Part shown: piece by piece, positions 1-5,880 of the stretch
Layout of the letters: each line of letters starts with the position of its first letter
Position numbering within the stretch: position 1 is the first letter of the stretch
DNA from: Methanosarcinales archaeon
GTDB lineage: Archaea > Halobacteriota > Methanosarcinia > Methanosarcinales > Methanogasteraceae
Reading direction: 5' to 3'
DNA: 6,970 nt
NCBI GenBank assembly: GCA_030605805.1
Contig: JAUWHQ010000068.1
Location: 1 to 6,970, forward strand
Program-made: the position numbers and the translations under genes
Notes under the pieces: model-generated
Told to the model about the DNA's origin: nothing
The model's input: only the letters and a program-made list of their open reading frames with translations
The model's database searches: none

Positions 1-501
1 CCACAATCTACCGTTTGACAGTATACCCCATTCAGGCTCTGTTTCATGGAGATACAGCCATATCTGGAAGCTCGGATTCATGCTCTTGTCATGCTTACCC
101 TTCCCGAATCGATCGAGGTTGGTATCCCACCGTTTCACCTCACCGATCGCGAAGGCATTCTGGTAGAACGACTTGTCCCCCTTATTCAGATGAGCCGTAT
201 CCAGAGCGTTTGTATCTCCGAAGAAGGCATAGTCCGGAAAGTCCTGCGACTTGGTTCCAGCCTGAACCTCAAAATCAGGCAGCATTACCTTAAAAATCCG
301 CCTGAAGAATCTTTCTTCAAGCTGTGACTCGTTCAAATCCTCAAGAAATAGTTTTTCAGCATCATATATCTTCTTAATTTCATCGAACACAGCCTTGTGA
401 TCGTTTGATCGCCATTCATCGTTCTTTCTGATCAGATCCTCAAGATAGTGGTTTGAGAAGAGATTACAGTTGTTTACCGCCTGAATTGATAGTTGAACCA
501 T
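1..501 (-). CDS. Type IIG-like restriction-modification enzyme, N-terminal part (runs off the left edge)
   Basis: Read on the minus strand, an open frame of 167 codons starts at the ATG at 501-499 and is still open at base 1. Residues 85-125 carry a PD-(D/E)XK nuclease signature: FPDYAFF (P89, D90) followed by AIGEVKRW (E121, K123). Residues 142-167 read NPSFQIWLYL then WGILSNGRLW, a stretch typical of the N-terminal region of Eco57I-like type IIG enzymes, in which one polypeptide holds nuclease, adenine-N6 methyltransferase and target recognition. These enzymes usually exceed 900 residues, so the methyltransferase NPPY motif should lie outside the window. The start is supported by a TATA-like box at 528-534 (minus strand), which leaves only a short leader. 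The family call is from motif memory; a BREX PglX-type or other Eco57I-like methylase is an alternative. Expected role: cutting unmodified foreign DNA while methylating self. Confidence 0.8.
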   Translation of the reverse strand, partial: MVQLSIQAVNNCNLFSNHYLEDLIRKNDEWRSNDHKAVFDEIKKIYDAEKLFLEDLNESQLEERFFRRIFKVMLPDFEVQAGTKSQDFPDYAFFGDTNALDTAHLNKGDKSFYQNAFAIGEVKRWDTNLDRFGKGKHDKSMNPSFQIWLYLHETEPEWGILSNGRLW

Positions 502-527
502 TCCTTATACTACCTTTACCAGCGTGG

Positions 528-540
528 TATAAAATAATTT
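528..540 (-). promoter_or_regulatory. Putative TATA box of the restriction-modification gene
   Basis: On the minus strand the sequence reads AAATTATTTTATA, ending 27 bases before the ATG at 501. An archaeal TATA box sits about 25 bases before the transcription start, so the mRNA would have a very short leader. Seen by eye only; no promoter model was run. Confidence 0.4.
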
Positions 541-788
541 CTCTTTTTACAACACACATTGCAGATGATCGCCTCCCCAAACACCGATCAGTCTTTTGAT
601 CGTGGTGATGGCTGCACATACCGACAGATGCGCCAACAACACCCGAAGACGGAGAACGCGAAGAGTTTTGGCTCTTTGACAATTCGCGTTGCACATATCC
701 CATCATAAATCAAGTAAATAAAGAATATCCCTCGATGATAGTGAATTTTTATTACTTTCTGGTTGCTATGGCTTCTTTCAACTCTATT
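541..788. other. Stretch without a recognisable gene
   Basis: Nothing convincing is encoded here. Short frames on both strands have no recognisable domain and no good ribosome-binding site. Bases 644-663 resemble fragments of the 'gacgcgaagaacgcgaag' type of dispersed motif, and a related piece lies at 5608-5627. The stretch is probably intergenic, between the promoter of the restriction gene and the palindromic element. Confidence 0.4.
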
Positions 789-861
789 AACCGCAGATGG
801 ACGCAGATAAACGCAGATGCCCTGTTAACAAATCTGCGTTCATCTGCGTTTATCCGCGGTT
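789..861. repeat. Imperfect palindrome built of ACGCAGAT units (30-bp arms, 13-bp loop)
   Basis: The left arm (789-818) begins AACCGCAGATGG and the right arm (832-861) ends TATCCGCGGTT. Aligned as reverse complements they match at 26 of 30 positions. Inside each arm the unit (A)ACGCAGAT occurs twice. Sequences of this 'ctgcgttcatctgcgtttatccgcggtt' kind are, from memory, scattered in intergenic regions of many environmental bacteria and archaea and give rise to spurious small proteins reading NRRWTQINAD. It could be a MITE-like or REP-like element, or simply a strong hairpin. No flanking target-site duplication is obvious. Confidence 0.75.
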
Positions 862-1017
862 CATTATATTTTTCAACTGACCAGAAAAAAAAGAAAAACT
901 CTCCGAAACCAATATTGGGTGCCTGAACAGATGGTTGATTTGACGAAATTTTGGTCCACTGCCACGCGAGATATCAGAGAGCCAGAGTTTTTTGTTTCTC
1001 TCAAGCGTTTCTGGCAT
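850..1017 (-). CDS. Doubtful 55-residue hypothetical protein
   Basis: The ATG at 1017-1015 (minus strand) opens a 55-residue frame beginning MPETLERNKKLWLSDISRG, with its stop at 852-850 inside the right arm of the palindrome. The first ~35 residues have a plausible protein composition; the rest is low-complexity F/S-rich sequence over an A-rich run and then the palindrome, as though the original 3' end had been replaced. An in-frame stop lies three codons before the ATG, so no longer start exists. A GGAG is present but only a few bases from the ATG. I do not recognise the family. It could be a truncated remnant or chance. Confidence 0.2.
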   Translation of the reverse strand: MPETLERNKKLWLSDISRGSGPKFRQINHLFRHPILVSESFSFFSGQLKNIMNRG

Positions 1018-1041
1018 TCTCCATGGTCAAATTACAGCGGC

Positions 1042-1092
1042 GTGCGGGCGAGCACACCCCACCCCAGAATCACGCACCGACGGTTCCCGCAC
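1042..1092 (-). terminator. Possible hairpin directly after rpl4
   Basis: GTGCGGG at 1042-1048 and CCCGCAC at 1086-1092 are perfect 7-base inverted repeats, separated by 37 bases and abutting the rpl4 stop codon. The loop is long and no U-run follows in the direction of transcription, so a terminator role is only a possibility. Confidence 0.2.
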
Positions 1093-1845
1093 TCATTCCA
1101 GCTTCGAGATCGCGCTCTCGGTCCAGATCGTGAGCCTGCCTGCGTGCGTGCCCGGTGCGAGCATCTCGGCATTCAACCGGTCATAAGTCGTGATGTCCAC
1201 GCCAGCAAGGTTGCGTGCGGCTTTCTCGATGCCGCGATAATCGGATGTCACGATCAGGACGCTCTTCGGCTTCTTGTATTTCCTGCCTCTGAGTTTTCCT
1301 CTGCCTGCCCGGATCTTCTTCCCGTCCTTGGCACGAATCACATCATCCCAGACGCTGATCGACTCCAGCACCTTGCAGACCTCGGATGTCTTTGTCAGGC
1401 TCTCGAACGCATCTTCGATGATGATCGGAAGCTTGACATTCGCTTCGACCCGGTGTCCCCTGGCAGCGACGAGCTCCGGATTGGTTGTGGCAGCGATCGC
1501 CGACCTGATAGCAAACCTTCGCTCCTTTCGATTGATCTTCTCGCTCCAGTCCTTCTCGGCTTTTGGCGGATGCGCCCTCCTGCCGCCCTTTGCCTGTGGA
1601 ACCCGTGCGGCACGGTTGGAATTTACGAGCCTGGGTATCTGCGCTATGCCCCTACCAGAACCAAGTGACCGGGCAGATGTCCTCATGCCGGCATACTCGC
1701 TCACGCCGTAGGGCTGCCTCCGGTTCGCCTGCGCAGCAACAACCGCTCTCTTGATGATATCCGGACGATACGCCTCAGAAAATACGCCCGGAAGTTCAAT
1801 CTCACGTAAAGGATCTCCTGATAAACTTAAAACGTTGCTCTTCAT
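1093..1845 (-). CDS. rpl4: Large-subunit ribosomal protein uL4 (L4), archaeal type
   Basis: A protein of the 50S ribosomal subunit that binds 23S rRNA early in assembly and reaches into the exit tunnel through an extended loop. The 250 residues match the archaeal family length and order: MKSNVLSLSG start, RRQPYG at 42-47, the loop GSGRGIAQIPR (62-72) and RAARVPQAKGGRRAHPPK (78-95), then EKDWSEKINRKERRFAIRSAIAAT (97-120), and a C-terminal Rossmann-like half with IIIEDAFESL and VLIVTSDY. The start at 1845 fits the family; an ATG three codons upstream (1854) overlaps the rpl3 stop as ATGA and is an alternative. In-frame sequence further upstream lies inside rpl3 and is not coding in this frame. 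It is translationally coupled to rpl3, with GGGATGAT in the rpl3 end as a possible ribosome-binding site. Unusually, rpl23 does not follow. Confidence 0.97.
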   Translation of the reverse strand: MKSNVLSLSGDPLREIELPGVFSEAYRPDIIKRAVVAAQANRRQPYGVSEYAGMRTSARSLGSGRGIAQIPRLVNSNRAARVPQAKGGRRAHPPKAEKDWSEKINRKERRFAIRSAIAATTNPELVAARGHRVEANVKLPIIIEDAFESLTKTSEVCKVLESISVWDDVIRAKDGKKIRAGRGKLRGRKYKKPKSVLIVTSDYRGIEKAARNLAGVDITTYDRLNAEMLAPGTHAGRLTIWTESAISKLE

Positions 1846-1850
1846 TTTAA

Positions 1851-2807
1851 TCATCCCTGCTTGGACTGTGTGCTGATATGGGTGATCGCCGGAGCCTCCC
1901 ATGCTGGCTTTCCACGTATGCAGTGCCTCATCCGGATCAATCGCTTCGACGGTCCCGGAACGCTTCCCTGCAGCATCACGTACCCGTTCCTGATGACGCC
2001 GTATTTTATAAACCCGCCAGCAGGGGTTACTTCTGTACCATCGGCCCCGATCTTTAAGATGCGCTTGTTGTACTCGGTGCGCTGGTAATAGCCGGTCTGC
2101 CCCATCAGCGGCACGGTCCTGCGGACATAAGACGGTTTCCACGGACCAAGGTTTCCTATGTGGCGCTTCTTTCCGGTGCGGCTGTGCTTGCCCTTCTGGA
2201 GCTGCACGCCCCATCGCTTCACAGGACCCTGCGTCCCCTTTCCGGTGGTGATCGCCACGACATCGATGAAAGCACCCTCGTTGAATATGTCTGTGACATT
2301 GTACTCCATGCCAAGAAGGGATTTTGCATATTCGAACCGTGCGGCAGCGTCCCCACCAGCGATCATAGTCTCCATGAGATCAGGCGTCTTCTTCGGGACT
2401 CCTGTGATGCTTTTTGGCATAGCCTGTACGATCATCCGGATCTCGTCCACCTCGCCTTCCTCAAGAGCGCCCTCGATATGGCTGTAATCGCCCCCTTCTC
2501 TCACCTCTGAGATCATTTTAAGCCCGTAATGTTCATCACGGGAATAAGCGTGTATTGCGATGGCGCGCATCGCCGGAGTCTCGATGATCGTTACTGGCAC
2601 CGATATCTCCATGCCCGATGTCAGGCTTTTCGGGTGGTCATCAACCATCGCCACATGGGTCATCCCGACTTTGTACCCGGCAAAACTCTGTATTTTAGGT
2701 TCTGTTCCGTTTTTGGTCCACGATCTGATCCGTGCAACCGGTTTCTTTGCTTTTTTTCTCGGACTGAATGCAAGTGACCCTCTTCGTGGTCTGTGTATCG
2801 TTGGCAT
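1851..2807 (-). CDS. rpl3: Large-subunit ribosomal protein uL3 (L3), archaeal type
   Basis: An early-assembling 50S protein whose internal loop approaches the peptidyl-transferase centre. The 318 residues begin MPTIHRPRRGSLAFSPRKKA, the typical archaeal start, and contain the core KGTQGPVKRWGVQLQ (190-204), KHSRTGKKRHIGNLGPW (207-223) and YYQRTEYNKRILKIG (240-254). The C-terminus, VPGPSKRLIRMR then PAWEAPAITHIS, also fits. Length is close to the archaeal norm. The start is supported by AGAGG 8 bases before the ATG and a TATA-like box near 2848. It is the first gene of a two-gene unit with rpl4. The RNA methyltransferase-like gene often found upstream in euryarchaea is absent; instead there is a 194-base gap and then an unrelated ATPase. 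Confidence 0.97.
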   Translation of the reverse strand: MPTIHRPRRGSLAFSPRKKAKKPVARIRSWTKNGTEPKIQSFAGYKVGMTHVAMVDDHPKSLTSGMEISVPVTIIETPAMRAIAIHAYSRDEHYGLKMISEVREGGDYSHIEGALEEGEVDEIRMIVQAMPKSITGVPKKTPDLMETMIAGGDAAARFEYAKSLLGMEYNVTDIFNEGAFIDVVAITTGKGTQGPVKRWGVQLQKGKHSRTGKKRHIGNLGPWKPSYVRRTVPLMGQTGYYQRTEYNKRILKIGADGTEVTPAGGFIKYGVIRNGYVMLQGSVPGPSKRLIRMRHCIRGKPAWEAPAITHISTQSKQG

Positions 2808-2815
2808 TTATCAAA

Positions 2816-2820
2816 CCTCT
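2816..2820 (-). promoter_or_regulatory. Ribosome-binding site of rpl3
   Basis: AGAGG on the minus strand, eight bases before the ATG at 2807, matches the GGAGGTGA-type archaeal Shine-Dalgarno sequence and fixes the rpl3 start. Confidence 0.55.
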
Positions 2821-2844
2821 TTTCAAAAGCATCGCTGTATGCTG

Positions 2845-2851
2845 TATTAAA
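2845..2851 (-). promoter_or_regulatory. Putative TATA box of the rpl3-rpl4 unit
   Basis: TTTAATA on the minus strand, 37 bases before the rpl3 ATG. A transcription start about 25 bases downstream would leave a leader just long enough to contain the AGAGG ribosome-binding site. By-eye call. Confidence 0.35.
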
Positions 2852-3001
2852 CCTATGTCACGTAAGACCTTAAACCATCTGAACCACCAGAACCAGAACC
2901 GCCCGGGACGTGGAAAACCGCGGGACATGGGCAGGGGGGGTTCATGTTTCGGTCTGTCGGGTCGCCATAGCCGGGTCATCGATACCCATCCCGAGAAAAT
3001 G

Positions 3002-4408
3002 TCAGGCGAAGATTTTCCAGATCTCCTCAGGCGTCAGCAGAATAACGTTGTGATCCCTGGCATAATCAACCGCCTTTCGAGTAAAACCCGATCTCGAGAC
3101 GACCATAAATTGCTCCACTCTTGCACCATCATTCCATCTTACATATTTCGACTTATTTAGCAAATCCTCAAGAACGCCCACCCCGGTCTCACGATTCTGC
3201 CATTTGCATTCACAGAAGACGATCTCAGCGGTGTTCTCATTCAGTGCCACAATATCGATCTCCTTATCCCTGTGCCACCACCTTCCGATGCCGGTAAATG
3301 ACCTGCCTTCTGAAAAGATGCCAAGGTGCGGGAAAATGTCGATCATGATCCTTTCGAACTTTTTCCCGAGATAAGCAGGGAATTCTTTCCGTATCATTCC
3401 GGCAACTGCGGTTGAATTGCCCCTCTCGAGTTCTGAGAGATTGGTATATACGAACCTGAACCAGAAATCAAAAAAATTATCTTTTATAGAATATTTAGCA
3501 CCATACGCTTTCAATTTACGCTTAAAACCCTCGGTTACCGGCAGGCTCTTCTCAATTATTCCAAGTCTCACGAGTGTATATAGGTATTTTGACAAAAGAC
3601 TTTTATCTAACCGGGTCTTGCCGGATATCTCATTAAACGCGGTCAGTCCCCCTGCAATGGAAGATAATATCGACATGTAATTCGAAGGGTCTCGCAGCTC
3701 TTCTCGGAGGAGTATCTCCACTTCCTCGTATAGAAATTCACCTTTTGACAGGATCTTTCCTTCAATATTTTCCCATACCGGGGTATTACTATCAAACTGC
3801 CTCAGGTATCCTGGTATGGTATCTATTACCGAATACACTGTCAGAATATCTTCAAAAGAATAGGATGGAAAGAATTCTTTTAGATGGACGATATCAAGCC
3901 GATCCACCATCCACTGTCCGGTATGCCTGCCGTACAGAGGGCTGTTGTAGTCCAGTGTATATTTTTCCATCATGCTGACAGACGAACCACAGAGTATGGG
4001 CATTATTTTAGTATCATTAAATAAATTGTCCCATTTATCCTGCAGGATGGACAGTAGATCAGGAAATTTCACAGCAATGAGAGGAAATTCATCGATCACC
4101 AGAACAAGCCTGTCAAATGCTCTCTCTGCAAGATATTCAAGACAATCGTCCCAGCTTGATAGAGGCGTGCGGGCAAGCGAAATGTCTCCGAAATGTTCCA
4201 TCAACATCAGGTTGAATCTGCGCAGTGTGTCTGTTTTTGACTCAGCTCTGCCAAGAAAATATAATGTCGGTCTGTGCAGAGAGAACTTATTTAAGAGTTC
4301 GGTTTTTCCGATTCTTCTGCGACCGTATATGATTATGAACTCGGCTTTGTCTGAATCGTATTTTTTCTGCAGGAACGTCAGTTCCCGTGTTCTGTTGATG
4401 AACGTCAT
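3002..4408 (-). CDS. AAA-type ATPase with C-terminal nuclease-like domain (ATPase_2 / DUF234 family)
   Basis: A 468-residue P-loop ATPase of the archaeal family that pairs an ATPase_2 domain with DUF234. In order: MTFINRTRELTFLQKKY, the family's usual start; Walker A GRRRIGKT (29-36); Walker B LVLVIDE (101-107); a sensor-like ILCGSS (138-143); a winged-helix-like region around 255-310; and a C-terminal PD-(D/E)XK-like core with D385 in KEIDIV and E400-K402 in FCECKW. Its function is unknown: such proteins are frequent in archaea, are often near mobile genes, and the nuclease-like fold suggests DNA processing or defence. The start at 4408 matches the family; an ATG 16 codons upstream would overlap the TATA box. 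It is transcribed alone on the minus strand, 194 bases upstream of rpl3. Confidence 0.9.
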   Translation of the reverse strand: MTFINRTRELTFLQKKYDSDKAEFIIIYGRRRIGKTELLNKFSLHRPTLYFLGRAESKTDTLRRFNLMLMEHFGDISLARTPLSSWDDCLEYLAERAFDRLVLVIDEFPLIAVKFPDLLSILQDKWDNLFNDTKIMPILCGSSVSMMEKYTLDYNSPLYGRHTGQWMVDRLDIVHLKEFFPSYSFEDILTVYSVIDTIPGYLRQFDSNTPVWENIEGKILSKGEFLYEEVEILLREELRDPSNYMSILSSIAGGLTAFNEISGKTRLDKSLLSKYLYTLVRLGIIEKSLPVTEGFKRKLKAYGAKYSIKDNFFDFWFRFVYTNLSELERGNSTAVAGMIRKEFPAYLGKKFERIMIDIFPHLGIFSEGRSFTGIGRWWHRDKEIDIVALNENTAEIVFCECKWQNRETGVGVLEDLLNKSKYVRWNDGARVEQFMVVSRSGFTRKAVDYARDHNVILLTPEEIWKIFA

Positions 4409-4411
4409 TAT

Positions 4412-4423
4412 GAGTATATACTC
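4412..4423. promoter_or_regulatory. Perfect 12-bp palindrome GAGTATATACTC before the ATPase start
   Basis: The palindrome lies 3 bases before the ATPase ATG, where transcription would start if the TATA box at 4434-4441 is used. It could be an operator for a dimeric repressor, or chance in AT-rich DNA. Confidence 0.3.
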
Positions 4424-4433
4424 GTAATTCAAC

Positions 4434-4441
4434 AATATAAA
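4434..4441 (-). promoter_or_regulatory. Putative TATA box of the ATPase gene
   Basis: TTTATATT on the minus strand, 25-32 bases before the ATG at 4408. This spacing implies a nearly leaderless mRNA and supports 4408 over the upstream ATG. Confidence 0.45.
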
Positions 4442-4479
4442 TGTTACGGCAATCACATTTCACACAAACTTCAGATCCA

Positions 4480-4640
4480 ATGAAAAATATCATCAAAGGA
4501 GCACGGGAGCCATAGCGTCAAGATATCACGGTAACGCTCCCGCGGGACAGATTAAATCGCGATAACCGGAGTCTCAGGTTCCGGCAAATCAACGCTTGCG
4601 TATCGACACGATCTATGCCAGGAGGCAGGGGGATAGCAGC
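4480..4640 (+). pseudogene. uvrA: Broken 5' end of uvrA (left copy)
   Basis: Corrected for indels, this reads as the UvrA N-terminus (IKGAR, then DITVTLPRDRL, then the P-loop SGSGKST, then a degraded DTIYAEGQRR). As it stands it is not translatable: an extra C after GGGAG gives an in-frame TAG 12 codons after the ATG, a base is missing in CAA-GATATC, and there are further indels around 4550 and 4595. Only about 50 of the ~940 residues of UvrA are represented, so it cannot act in nucleotide-excision repair. The same extra C is present in the right copy. Confidence 0.75.
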
Positions 4641-4697
4641 GACGATACGCCGGGTGGCAGAAAACGTATCTCTCCGTGCTCGACGAACCCCGGGCGA

Positions 4698-4746
4698 CCG
4701 TGCGTACCACCATAACAATAAGTATCTCACACCCCAAACAACGATC
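4698..4746 (+). pseudogene. Truncated beginning of a YjbQ/UPF0047-like domain (left copy)
   Basis: One frame reads ATVRTTITISISHPKQ, which lines up with VTMLTAVTISTPHPTT in the right copy, the start of a YjbQ-like domain. The match ends where the toxin-antitoxin cassette begins, so only about 15 codons remain. The reading depends entirely on the right copy. Confidence 0.4.
4711..4724 (+). promoter_or_regulatory. Possible promoter element for the toxin-antitoxin genes inside the left repeat
   Basis: An AT-rich patch, CATAACAATAAGTA, lies about 25-38 bases before the ATG at 4749, where a TATA box for a leaderless mRNA would be. No Shine-Dalgarno sequence is visible before that ATG, consistent with leaderless expression. 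The match to a TATA consensus is weak. Confidence 0.25.
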
Positions 4747-4748
4747 TG

Positions 4749-5072
4749 ATGAAGACGATTACTGCAACGATTCCTGATCGCTCCGGTCTGGAAATTGAGT
4801 ATCTGCTCAAGATTGGTGCGTATCGCACCGAAGGCGAGGTGCTAAAAGACGCACTCAGGCAGCTTCTCCTCTCCAGACCGGGATATCGCATCGAGATCGC
4901 GGTCAGATTGTATACCGATGGCAAAATTTCGCTTGGTAAGGCTGCCGAACTTGCCGGAATATCATTTGATGAGATGAAAGAGGTCTTATTGCAGCGCGGC
5001 ATCGAACCCAAACTCGGTATCGAAACGATACGGGAAGCACTGGATGATATAGATGCATTGAAGGAGATTTAA
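4749..5072 (+). CDS. UPF0175 family protein, likely antitoxin
   Basis: A small 107-residue protein with the UPF0175 (PF03683) hallmark ISLGKAAELAGIS (60-72) followed by EMKEVLLQRGIE (75-86), a helix-turn-helix-like region expected to bind DNA or the partner. The N-terminal part (14-41, LEIEYLLKIGAYRTEGEVLKDA and on) has the look of a short strand-helix-helix dimerisation domain. Members are commonly encoded just before a DUF3368/PIN protein and are regarded as antitoxins. Here the stop overlaps the next start by one base (TAATG), so the two are translated together. The gene begins 2-3 bases after the left uvrA'-yjbQ' repeat ends, so its promoter probably lies in the repeat. It may bind its own promoter, as antitoxins generally do; this is inferred. 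Confidence 0.85.
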   Translation: MKTITATIPDRSGLEIEYLLKIGAYRTEGEVLKDALRQLLLSRPGYRIEIAVRLYTDGKISLGKAAELAGISFDEMKEVLLQRGIEPKLGIETIREALDDIDALKEI

Positions 5073-5602
5073 TGGACATAATCCTAAACACCACCGTTTT
5101 ATCAAATTTCGCGTCGGTTGGTGCGTTGAATCTTATCAAAAGTCTGTTTGGTATGGCATATACAACTCATGAGGTACATGAAGAGATTTTGAGGGGGATA
5201 TCCAGAGGATATCAGTACCTTGAAGATATCGATCACGAGATGTCTTTCGATGAGACTGGTTGGTTGCGAGTCATTGCGATACGCTCAAATACGGAACACC
5301 GATTGATGGACGATCTTTCGAAGCGTCTTGGGATGGGCGAGTCGTCCTGCATCGCTATAGCAAAAAGCCGCAAGATGATCTTTTTGAGCGATGATCGAAC
5401 TGCAAGGCGTATCGCAAAGGAGAACGGTCTTCGGATATCCGGAACCATTGGAATACTGGTGAGATCTGTGGATAACGATATAATCTCGTTTTCGGAGAGT
5501 AATGTTATTCTTACAAAAATGATAGAAAAAGGATATATGTCTCCAGTAAATAATCTGGAGGAGATATCACCTCTAACCGAAGATGGGGGACGGCAGGTCT
5601 GA
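5072..5602 (+). CDS. DUF3368 / PIN-domain protein, likely ribonuclease toxin
   Basis: A 176-residue protein of the DUF3368 (PF11848) group of PIN domains, which are metal-dependent RNases in VapC-like toxin-antitoxin systems. Visible features are ILNTTVLSNFASVG (4-17), EVHEEIL (34-40), GMGESSCIAIA (87-97, acidic E90) and FLSDDRTARRIA (104-115, acidic D107 and D108), then GTIGILVRS. The first PIN acidic position, usually an aspartate in 'L-D-T/S', is asparagine here (N6); this may be a subgroup variant or a weakened active site. A GGAG at 5063-5066, five bases before the ATG, supports the start, which overlaps the UPF0175 stop. The length suits the family. Between its end and the right repeat are 115 bases without a gene. 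Confidence 0.85.
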   Translation: MDIILNTTVLSNFASVGALNLIKSLFGMAYTTHEVHEEILRGISRGYQYLEDIDHEMSFDETGWLRVIAIRSNTEHRLMDDLSKRLGMGESSCIAIAKSRKMIFLSDDRTARRIAKENGLRISGTIGILVRSVDNDIISFSESNVILTKMIEKGYMSPVNNLEEISPLTEDGGRQV

Positions 5603-5717
5603 TTGAAAAAAGACGCGAAGAACGTAAATTTACAAGGCAGGGATATGCATCCTGTATATTCAAGTGCCACCATAAGCACCCCCCGTCATTGATCGACGCT
5701 ACTATCTTTACGCAACA

Positions 5718-5880
5718 ATGAAAGAAATCGTCATCAAAGGAGCACGGGAGCCATAGCGTCAAGGATATCACGGTAACGCTCCCGCGGGACAGACTGATCG
5801 TGATAACCGGCGTCTCAGGTTCCGGCAAATCAACGCTTGCATTCGACACAATCTATGCCGAGGGGCAGCGGCGATGCATC
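5718..5880 (+). pseudogene. uvrA: Broken 5' end of uvrA (right copy)
   Basis: From the ATG at 5718 the first 11 codons read MKEIVIKGARE, then one extra C shifts the frame and a TAG follows. In the shifted frame the UvrA N-terminus continues cleanly: HSVKDITVTLPRDR, LIVITGVSGSGKST (P-loop), LAFDTIYAEGQRR. This corresponds to roughly the first 50 residues of UvrA, the DNA-damage-recognition ATPase of nucleotide-excision repair; the remaining ~900 residues are absent. Bases 5890-5920 could also be read as LLVLDEPG, resembling an ABC Walker B, in another frame, but this is probably coincidence. Confidence 0.8.

Larger units (their letters stand above)
4480..4746 (+). repeat. Left direct repeat flanking the toxin-antitoxin cassette (uvrA' - yjbQ' segment)
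   Basis: About 267 bases matching 5718-5974 in the same orientation. Identity looks like roughly 85-90% by eye, with several small indels, including about nine extra bases here near 4635. Shared landmarks are AAAGGAGCACGGGAGCCATA, CTCCCGCGGGACAGA, CAGGTTCCGGCAAATCAACG, GTGCTCGACGAACCC and AACAATAAGTA. Homology starts at an ATGAAA and stops 2-3 bases before the start codon of the UPF0175 gene. Confidence 0.85.

Noticed and set aside
464..706. 80-residue minus-strand frame
   Set aside because: Overlaps the restriction gene start in another frame and covers its promoter; no ribosome-binding site or recognisable domain.
735..926. 63-residue plus-strand frame containing NRRWTQINAD
   Set aside because: It is a translation of the ACGCAGAT palindrome; such frames are well-known spurious annotations.
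919..1668. 249-residue plus-strand frame
   Set aside because: Lies antisense to rpl4, which is certain from its sequence; no family resemblance.
1846..2214. In-frame N-terminal extension of rpl4 of about 120 residues
   Set aside because: It overlaps rpl3 in another frame and is unlike any L4; the family N-terminus begins at 1845.
2768..3160. 130-residue plus-strand frame (MQVTLFVV..., internal SRKTLNHLNHQNQN)
   Set aside because: Antisense to the starts and ends of rpl3 and the ATPase; the middle is low complexity caused by a short ACCAGA-like repeat at 2873-2900.
5664..5700. Possible third partial copy of the repeat end (CCACCATAA...CACCCCC)
   Set aside because: Only about 15 matching bases with a gap; too short to distinguish from chance.
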